A stretch of DNA of 35,019 nt from W0P28-013 sp963593685 (GTDB taxonomy: Bacteria > Bacteroidota > Bacteroidia > Bacteroidales > Paludibacteraceae): the NCBI GenBank assembly GCA_963593685.1, contig CAVBBP010000026.1:1-35019 (forward strand), given 5' to 3'. Below the pieces are notes generated by a model that was given only the letters and a program-made list of their open reading frames with translations, made no database searches and was not told where the DNA came from. The position numbers were made by a program, and so were the translations under genes. This document shows positions 8,437 to 14,810 of this stretch, piece after piece (within the stretch, counting starts at the first letter, position 1; the number at the start of each line of letters is the position of its first letter).

Positions 8437-9267
8437 ATGCGCATTGCTGTTGTCATACCCGTTTATCGCACACCGACGGCGGACGAAGAGATATCGCTGC
8501 GGCAATGCTGCAAAGTGCTGAAACGCTACGACCACATTCTGATTGCGCCCGAAGGGTTGGACACTGCGCCGTTTCATGCACTGTGGACAGAACAGGGTAA
8601 AACTCTGCTCGAAAAGCGGTTCGATGCCTCCTATTTCAGCAGTTTGAGAGGCTACAATCGGCTCTGTTTGTCGTGCGAATACCATACTTTCCTTTACGGG
8701 GGGGGGTATTCGCACATGCTTATCTACCAAGCCGATGCCTTTGTTTTCAGAGATGAGTTGGAAGAGTGGGCGGCAAAAGGCTACGAATATGTCGGTGCAC
8801 CCAATGTGGGGCTGGCGCGACAGAGCGTCTATCGTCCCAATATGCCGCTGCGGGTGGGCAATGGCGGCTTTAGTCTGCGCAGCCTCGATGCCATTTTGCG
8901 CTTTTTCGATGGCAAGAAAAAGGTCTTCCGCCTGTGGCACATTCTGCGCTCGCCACTAATTTGGAAGCGCAACTACTGGTGGTTGGTCGTCAGGGCGTTG
9001 CGTTATTGGGCGCAGGGAGCAACGCCCACCGATTTGCTGACTAGTTGGCAGGGCAACGAGGACGATTTTTGGGGCAGTCTGCTGGGGTTGAGCGAGTACG
9101 CCCTGCGCCGCCCCACGCCCGAAGAGGCCATGCATTTCGCTTTCGACCGCTTCCCCCGAGAACTCTACGAGCGCATCGGGCAACTGCCAATGGGCTGCCA
9201 CGCTTGGCGCAAATACGAATACAACTCGTTTTGGAAGGCGATTATCGCGCAGCACAGCCAAATGTAG
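8437..9267 (+). CDS. DUF5672-family putative glycosyltransferase
   Basis: Soluble protein of 276 aa with the DUF5672 pattern: an N-terminal Rossmann-like strand MRIAVVIPVYRT, then MLIYQADAFVFRDELEEW with a DxD-like DAF, GYEYVGAP, and VGNGGFSLRS. Members are presumed glycosyltransferases found in surface-polysaccharide contexts; donor and acceptor are unknown. A run of nine G (8698-8706) encodes three glycines just before the conserved MLIYQ segment, so slippage by one base would truncate the protein. It follows the POT transporter by 9 nt, an unusual pairing with no obvious functional link. Confidence 0.8.
   Translation: MRIAVVIPVYRTPTADEEISLRQCCKVLKRYDHILIAPEGLDTAPFHALWTEQGKTLLEKRFDASYFSSLRGYNRLCLSCEYHTFLYGGGYSHMLIYQADAFVFRDELEEWAAKGYEYVGAPNVGLARQSVYRPNMPLRVGNGGFSLRSLDAILRFFDGKKKVFRLWHILRSPLIWKRNYWWLVVRALRYWAQGATPTDLLTSWQGNEDDFWGSLLGLSEYALRRPTPEEAMHFAFDRFPRELYERIGQLPMGCHAWRKYEYNSFWKAIIAQHSQM
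8698..8706 (+). repeat. G9 homopolymer inside the glycosyltransferase gene
   Basis: Nine consecutive G bases encode Gly-Gly-Gly in frame (TAC then three GGG codons then TAT). It is the only G run of this length I noticed in the window. Confidence 0.9.
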
Positions 9268-9434
9268 ATGTTGATTTGCAGATTTGGTTATTTGTTGATT
9301 TGGTTATTTGTTGATTTGGAACTCTGAAATTCTGAAACTCTGAAATTTTGAAACCGCGCGCAGCGCAACTAGAATTTTACTTGCAAAACTTGAGTTTGTT
9401 ACTGTTTTGTCGGCTTGTAACCAAACTTTTTTCG

Positions 9435-9442
9435 TACATTTG
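9435..9442 (+). promoter_or_regulatory. -7 promoter box of the restriction-modification gene
   Basis: TACATTTG matches TAnnTTTG, 20 nt before ATG 9463. A TTTG at 9406-9409 is 25 nt upstream, slightly farther than the usual 19-21 nt, so the -33 assignment is weak. The preceding 9268-9400 is filled with TTGATTTGG and CTGAAATTCTGAAACT repeats. Confidence 0.55.
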
Positions 9443-9462
9443 CAAAAGCAAAACCGTCTATC

Positions 9463-12400
9463 ATGCCCACTAATCCATTCGTAACAGCATATATCAAAGA
9501 ACTCGACAGGCTCTACCTTACGGGGCTGACTACCGAACACTCTTTCCGCCCGGCGTTGCAAAAACTGCTCGAACAGGTCTGCCAGTGCACGGTGGTCAAC
9601 GAGCAGAGCCATATCGACTGCGGCGCGCCCGACCTCACGCTGCTGCGCAACAACCTGCCTCTGGCGTTTGTGGAGGCAAAGAACCTCGAGGACGGCGACC
9701 TCGACGGGCGGCGCAAAAACAAAGAGCAGTTCGACCGCTATAAGTCCTCGCTCGACACGGTCATCTTCACCGACTACCTCGACTTCAAACTCTACCGACA
9801 CGGCGAGTGGGTGATGTCGGTCCACTTGGCAGAGATACAGGGCAAGCACATCTGCCTCTGCGACGAGGCACGCCTGCTCGAAATGCTCGCTATCGTGCGC
9901 CAACAGACCCCACAGCACATCACTTCGGCTGGCCGTCTGGCGCAACTGATGGCCGCCAAGGCACGCCTACTGCGCGACATCATCGCTACGGCCATCTGCA
10001 ACGACGAGCAGAACGGACGCACGCCTTACGACTCCGAACTGCTGGGCTACATGCACTCGTTCCAAGAGGTGCTGCTCCACGACATCACGCCCAAAACTTT
10101 TGCCGACATCTACGCACAGACTATCGCCTACGGCATGTTCGCTGCACGCCTGCACGACACCACGCCCGACACCTTCACCCGCGACGAGGCCGCCAAACTC
10201 ATTCCGAAGACCAACCCTTTCTTGCGCAAGGTCTTCCACGAGATAGCGGGCTACGACCTCGACGAGCGTATCGCTTGGATAGTAGACGACCTTGTGGCCG
10301 TGTTTGCCGCCACCGACATCGAAAAGATTATGCAGGGCTTCGGCAAAAACACGCAGATGACCGACCCGCTGATGCACTTCTACGAGGATTTCCTTTTCCA
10401 ATACGACCCAGCGGCCAAAAAGGCGTGCGGCGTCTATTACACCCCGCAACCTGTGGTGAACTACATTGTGCGTGCGGTAGACGACATTTTGCGCACCGAC
10501 TTCGGGCTGCCCTTGGGGCTGGCCGACACAAGCAAGGTTACGGTGGAGCAGGAGCGGCAGCAGGACAGCCGCCACCGCACCGAGCGTGTGCAGAAACACC
10601 GTGTGCAGGTGCTCGACCCCGCCGTCGGCACAGGCACTTTCTTGGCCGAGGTGGTGCGGCAAATCAAGCGCAACCTCGCCGCACAGATGGGCGGTTGGCA
10701 AGCGTATGTGTCAGAACACCTGTTGCCGCGCCTCTACGGCTTCGAACTGATGATGGCGCCCTACACCATTGCCCACCTCAAACTCGATATGGAGATAGGC
10801 GTGGCGGCGCAGGAGCGGCTGAAAGTGTTCCTCACCAACTCGCTCGAGGAGTACAACCCCAACGCTGGCACGCTCTTCGGCAACGCACTGAGCCAAGAAG
10901 CCAACGCCGCCAGCACCATCAAAAAATCCGCCCCCATCATGGTGATGCTCGGCAACCCGCCATACAGCGTTTCGTCGAACAACAAAGGCGAATGGATAAG
11001 CCACCTGCTGGAGGACTACAAAAAGAACCTGAACGAGAAAAAGATAAACCTCGACGACGACTACATTAAGTTTATACGCTTGGGGCAGTACTATGTAGAG
11101 CGCAACCAAGAGGGCATATTGGCATATATCAGCAACAATAGTTTTATCGATGGCGTAACACACCGCCAAATGCGCCACGAGTTAATGCGTTGCTTCGATA
11201 AAATATACATCATCGACCTGCACGGCAATGTGCGCAAAAAAGAGACTGCCCCCAACGGCAGCAAAGACGAAAATGTGTTCGACATCATGCAGGGCGTCAG
11301 CATCAATATCTTTGTCAAAACAGGCAACCACGACAAACTGTTAGCAGAAGTCTATCACTGCGACCTTTACGGCCAACGCAAAGATAAGTACGCGTTTCTT
11401 GCTGAACACAACTTAAACACAACAAAATGGACGCAATTAAACCCTATACAACCCTATTATTTTTTCGTCCCAAAAGACTTTGAATTGGAAGAGGAATACA
11501 AGAAAGGGTTTAGTGTATGTGATTTGATGAAAAAAAGAGGGGTGGGTATTAGTACACTAAAAGATTCCGTTGCATATTCTTCAACTAAACAACAGTTAAT
11601 CAATACAATAATAGACTTTGAAAATTTAGCAGAAAACGAAATTGCAGAAAAATATAGAATAGACAATTCAAGCAGAGATTGGAAAATTACATGGGCAAAA
11701 AAACACATACTTGACAAATTTAGTGAAGATAAAATTATTTCCATAGTGTATAGGCCTTTTGATGAGAAATACACTTTCTTTGATAATGTTTCAAAAGGTT
11801 TTGTAGCCTATCCGTCATACGATATAGAACATCATCTCATTAAAGAGAACCTTGCTCTTATTGTACCTCGTCAAACAATTCAAGATTGGAGGCATGTTTT
11901 TGTGTCTAATAAACCTGTAGATGGAAATTTGACGGCAAGTGCGCGATTACTTGGTGCTGGTGTAGTCTTTCCTCTCTACCTCTACCCCGAAAAGGGTTCC
12001 ATAGAAACAGAGCGGCGGGCGAACTTAGACGAAACGGTTTGGGCAGAGATAAGCCGCAGGGCTTGCAAGGAAACCACGCCCGAAGAGGTGTTCGACTACA
12101 TCTACGGCGTGCTGCATTCGCCCCGCTACCGCAAGCACTACCGCGAGTTCCTCAAGGTCGATTTTCCGCGCATTCCCTACCCCGAGAGCGCAGAGCAGTT
12201 CGGGCATTTTGTGTCGTATGGGCACCGGCTGCGCGAGTTGCACCTGCTGCACGCCTTGCCTGCCCCGGCAGACAGGCCCGCCATGCCCGGTGTGGCCACA
12301 TTCCCCGTGTCGGGCACTTGCACCGTAGAGCAGCCCCGCTATGCCGCCGGGCGCGTCTATATCAACGCCACGCAGTACTTCGACAATGTACCCGAAACGG

Positions 12401-12555
12401 CTTGGCAGTTCTACATCGGCGGTTACCAACCCGCCCAAAAATGGCTGAAAGACCGCAAGGGTCGCACTCTCTCGTTCGACGACATCGCCCACTACCAAAA
12501 AATCATCTGCGTACTCCTCGAAACCGACCGAATTATGGGCGAGATAGACGGATAG
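9463..12555 (+). CDS. Single-chain restriction-modification enzyme (Type IIG/ISP-like, N6-adenine methylase)
   Basis: Polypeptide of 1030 aa combining cleavage, methylation and target recognition. The N-terminus has a PD-(D/E)xK-like nuclease core: PD at 56-57 and EAK at 71-73. The N6-adenine methyltransferase has motif I DPAVGTGTF (from residue 385) and catalytic NPPY (498-501) in LGNPPYSVSSNN. The C-terminal part resembles the specificity region of Type ISP-like enzymes. I see no helicase motifs between nuclease and methylase, so it is shorter than classical LlaGI-like Type ISP enzymes and could equally be called Type IIG. It has no separate S, M or R partner. Composition is mosaic: most of the gene is near 55% GC, but about 11,400-11,960 (residues about 647-833) is strongly AT-rich, which fits an exchanged target-recognition domain. 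Confidence 0.88.
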   Translation: MPTNPFVTAYIKELDRLYLTGLTTEHSFRPALQKLLEQVCQCTVVNEQSHIDCGAPDLTLLRNNLPLAFVEAKNLEDGDLDGRRKNKEQFDRYKSSLDTVIFTDYLDFKLYRHGEWVMSVHLAEIQGKHICLCDEARLLEMLAIVRQQTPQHITSAGRLAQLMAAKARLLRDIIATAICNDEQNGRTPYDSELLGYMHSFQEVLLHDITPKTFADIYAQTIAYGMFAARLHDTTPDTFTRDEAAKLIPKTNPFLRKVFHEIAGYDLDERIAWIVDDLVAVFAATDIEKIMQGFGKNTQMTDPLMHFYEDFLFQYDPAAKKACGVYYTPQPVVNYIVRAVDDILRTDFGLPLGLADTSKVTVEQERQQDSRHRTERVQKHRVQVLDPAVGTGTFLAEVVRQIKRNLAAQMGGWQAYVSEHLLPRLYGFELMMAPYTIAHLKLDMEIGVAAQERLKVFLTNSLEEYNPNAGTLFGNALSQEANAASTIKKSAPIMVMLGNPPYSVSSNNKGEWISHLLEDYKKNLNEKKINLDDDYIKFIRLGQYYVERNQEGILAYISNNSFIDGVTHRQMRHELMRCFDKIYIIDLHGNVRKKETAPNGSKDENVFDIMQGVSINIFVKTGNHDKLLAEVYHCDLYGQRKDKYAFLAEHNLNTTKWTQLNPIQPYYFFVPKDFELEEEYKKGFSVCDLMKKRGVGISTLKDSVAYSSTKQQLINTIIDFENLAENEIAEKYRIDNSSRDWKITWAKKHILDKFSEDKIISIVYRPFDEKYTFFDNVSKGFVAYPSYDIEHHLIKENLALIVPRQTIQDWRHVFVSNKPVDGNLTASARLLGAGVVFPLYLYPEKGSIETERRANLDETVWAEISRRACKETTPEEVFDYIYGVLHSPRYRKHYREFLKVDFPRIPYPESAEQFGHFVSYGHRLRELHLLHALPAPADRPAMPGVATFPVSGTCTVEQPRYAAGRVYINATQYFDNVPETAWQFYIGGYQPAQKWLKDRKGRTLSFDDIAHYQKIICVLLETDRIMGEIDG

Positions 12556-12824
12556 CCCAATTTTTTTCATCGCTCCCTTTCCTGTTTCCCCCGAAAAAAA
12601 TTATTGAATTATTGAGTTATTGAGTCATTTTCTAACCCCTCCCCTGCTTACGCAGGTACTCCCCTTTTCAAGGGGAGAGGACTGAACCAACTTGGTCGCG
12701 AACCTGTCCCCTTTGCAAGGGGACGAGAAAAACGCCAGTTTTTCGGGCGGGGTTGGAAAACAAAATCCACAACCCCACAAAAAAAAGGACGCACCGAGTG
12801 CGTCCCTACATTATCAATTATCAA
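12556..12824. repeat. Intergenic repeat array with C/G-rich palindromes
   Basis: No gene seen. Contents: TTATTGAATTATTGAGTTAT repeats; a palindromic unit with CTGCTTACGCAG and ACTCCCC/GGGGAGAG (12638-12682); a second half CTGTCCCCTTTGCAAGGGGAC (12704-12724); and the palindrome GGACGCAC-CGA-GTGCGTCC (12787-12805). The CTCCCC/GGGGAGAG core is the same as in the ileS insertion. Confidence 0.6.
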
Positions 12825-14333
12825 TTATTTCACAGCTATCTTGTGCGCTTTGTCGCCGACTTTCACGATGTAAACGCCGTTGAGCGAGCCGTTTAGGCTG
12901 GTTACATCGAGTCCTGTTACGGTGTAGATGCGCGCAGTGCCGATATTTTCGATGCGGCCGTTGGTGGCGTAGATGTTGGCCATTTCGGGATTATCGAGGG
13001 CGGTAGAACCATCGCAATCGGTTGCGGTAACGGTCTTTTTCCAAGTGTCGCCATCGCCTTCTATTTCAGTGCCGTTGCCCAAAACATAGCAACCGCTGGC
13101 TGTTACGCCTTCCACATTTACCGATTGACGGCGCGAATCGTTGTTTAACGCTTCCCAACTGCTGCCATTCACTACGATAAAGTTCACTGTGGCGGCATTG
13201 ACAGTGCAGGAATACCAGCCATCAGCCAAAGTCATTTCGGCAAATTTGCCATCGCCAGTTATCCAATAGTAAAGATTTGGGGTAACGCTGTAGTCCCAAC
13301 TGCTCAACCCTTCGGGAATTTGCACGCGAATAGTGATGTCGGAGGCTGGGTCGCCGGAATCGCCGCCGTCGCCAGAACCACTGCAATCGGTTGCGGTAAC
13401 GGTCTTTTTCCAAGTGTCGCCATTGCCTTCTATTTCAGCACCGTTGCCCAAAACATAGCAACCGCTGGCTGTTACGCCTTCCACATTTACCGATTGACGG
13501 CGCGAATCGTTGTTTAACGCTTCCCAACTGCTGCCATTCACTACGATAAAGTTCACTGTGGCGGCATTGACAGTGCAGGAATACCAGCCATCAGCCAAAG
13601 TCATTTCGGCAAATTTGCCATCGCCAGTTATCCAATAGTAAAGATTTGGGGTAACGCTGTAGTCCCAACTGCTCAACCCTTCGGGAATTTGCACGCGAAT
13701 AGTGATGTCGGAGGCTGGGTCGCCGGAATCTTCACCGCCACCACCGCCGAGTTTGGTAATGGTGATTGCGCCATCGCCTTCAACATCTGAAAGTGTAAAT
13801 CTGGCTGCATCGCCCACAGCAGGGTTGCCCACAAGCGTTGGGTTCTCAACCCATTTTTCGTCGCTTTTATTCGATTTCCAGTTGCAACCTTTGCCGCCAT
13901 AGTAGTCATCGACAGAGTAGGTGCCGTCGCCGTTGTCGGTCAGTTCCTTGTAAGTCCAATCGCCACCATTCCATGGGTGTTTGATGGAATAAACCGTTGG
14001 ATCATCAGGACTATAAACCGCCTTCCATTGGGCAACTACATCGTTTGCCGAGTAGGAGCGGTTGCTAATTTCTTTACCATCGCTACTCAATTCTTGAAAT
14101 TGCCAATTGGGACCGCTGCAGTACTTGTAGCCGTGGCTTTCGGTAGCCGCATCAAGCGTGATGGTGTAGTGGGTGTCGTCCACCTTGGTCATTTCGGTGA
14201 AAGACCACGAGTTCATGTTGCCAGCAATATAGCAGGCTTTTGTTCCTGTTGGAACAGTTACACTGTAGGTCAGTGCGTTGGCTGTGGCAAATGTTGCCGC
14301 CAATGCCGCTACGAGAAGTAGTGTCTTTTTCAT
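12825..14333 (-). CDS. Secreted multi-domain carbohydrate-binding-module-like protein with type IX sorting-like C-terminus
   Basis: Exported protein of 502 aa. It has a signal peptide MKKTLLLVAALAATFATANA, then a beta-rich region with YIAGNMNSWSF, like the glycogen-binding (CBM20/48-type) E-set fold. A second CBM-like stretch, GGG linkers, and two almost identical 116-residue modules follow. The modules contain NLYYWITGDG and ADGWYSCTV and resemble starch-binding CBM26. The last 60 residues (ARIYTVTGLDV, LNGVYIVKVGDKAHKIAVK) look like a type IX secretion sorting domain. No catalytic domain is seen, so binding to alpha-glucans at the cell surface is an inference. Start ATG 14333 gives a clean signal peptide. 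Its likely promoter is about 400 nt upstream, beyond a repeat array. Confidence 0.78.
   Translation of the reverse strand: MKKTLLLVAALAATFATANALTYSVTVPTGTKACYIAGNMNSWSFTEMTKVDDTHYTITLDAATESHGYKYCSGPNWQFQELSSDGKEISNRSYSANDVVAQWKAVYSPDDPTVYSIKHPWNGGDWTYKELTDNGDGTYSVDDYYGGKGCNWKSNKSDEKWVENPTLVGNPAVGDAARFTLSDVEGDGAITITKLGGGGGEDSGDPASDITIRVQIPEGLSSWDYSVTPNLYYWITGDGKFAEMTLADGWYSCTVNAATVNFIVVNGSSWEALNNDSRRQSVNVEGVTASGCYVLGNGAEIEGNGDTWKKTVTATDCSGSGDGGDSGDPASDITIRVQIPEGLSSWDYSVTPNLYYWITGDGKFAEMTLADGWYSCTVNAATVNFIVVNGSSWEALNNDSRRQSVNVEGVTASGCYVLGNGTEIEGDGDTWKKTVTATDCDGSTALDNPEMANIYATNGRIENIGTARIYTVTGLDVTSLNGSLNGVYIVKVGDKAHKIAVK
13014..13361 (-). repeat. CBM26-like module, DNA repeat copy 1
   Basis: 348 bp, 345 of which are identical to 13383-13730; the period is 369 bp (123 codons), with a 21-bp linker between copies. 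The three mismatches cause Thr/Ala and Asp/Asn changes. Such identity points to a recent tandem duplication or gene conversion. Confidence 0.95.
13383..13730 (-). repeat. CBM26-like module, DNA repeat copy 2
   Basis: Partner of 13014-13361. Both copies are preceded in the protein by the linker DSGDPASD. Homologous recombination between them would delete or add one 123-residue module in frame. Confidence 0.95.
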
Positions 14334-14743
14334 AGTACTTTGTGTTTAATGGTTAAAAAAATATTGTGGAAAATAGATTTTCAGGTTGATCAGTTGATTG
14401 GTTGATAAGTTGATTGGTTATTTCTAGTTTCTGGTTTCTCAAAATTGCTATCGCAATTTTTGTTTCTAAGTTTCTGCTTCGCAAGATTTTTGCTCCGCTC
14501 GGCATAGTTCAAACGAGTTTGACTCTGCTCTCGCTAATCGCAAAAATTCTCGTGCTTCGCACTGTTTCTATGTTTCTAAATCTCTAATTATTGAATTTGA
14601 AATTCTGAAATTCTGAAATTCTGAAACTCTGAAATCTGTCATTGCGGCTCTGCCGCATCATTCCTAACTCCTAATTCCTAACTCCTAACTCAAAAAACAC
14701 TTCTCATTTCTAACTGCTAACTGCTAAATAAATTATCTGCCGC
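14334..14743. repeat. Repeat-packed 5' region of the CBM protein gene
   Basis: No gene seen. It holds GTTGATTGGTTGAT tandem repeats (14380-14420), an inverted AAAATTGC/GCAATTTT pair (about 14439-14461), a dispersed element (14485-14541) whose complement recurs at 34919-34976, CTGAAATTCTGAAATT tandem (14603-14635), the GCGGC/GCCGC mini-hairpin (about 14644-14657), and CCTAACTCCTAATTCCTAACT repeats. Confidence 0.55.
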
Positions 14744-14751
14744 CAAATGTA
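14744..14751 (-). promoter_or_regulatory. Possible -7 box driving the CBM protein gene from a distance
   Basis: The minus strand reads TACATTTG, a TAnnTTTG match pointing left. The next minus-strand start is 14333, so the predicted leader would be about 400 nt, made almost wholly of repeats. No nearer box was found. Confidence 0.35.
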
Positions 14752-14810
14752 GGAATTATTTTTGTAATATCCTAATTTTGAGCAAGAAAAGTGCATTTTT
14801 TTTGAAAAAA

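Noticed and set aside
9318..9353. CTGAAATTCTGAAACTCTGAAA tandem array resembling a short-repeat or CRISPR-like locus
   Set aside because: The period is only about 10-12 nt with no spacers of uniform length and no cas genes; the same low-complexity repeat occurs in several gaps.
14757..14764. TATTTTTG on the + strand, matching a -7 box
   Set aside because: It would drive transcription into the 3' end of a minus-strand gene with no + strand gene to serve; it is expected by chance in AT-rich DNA.
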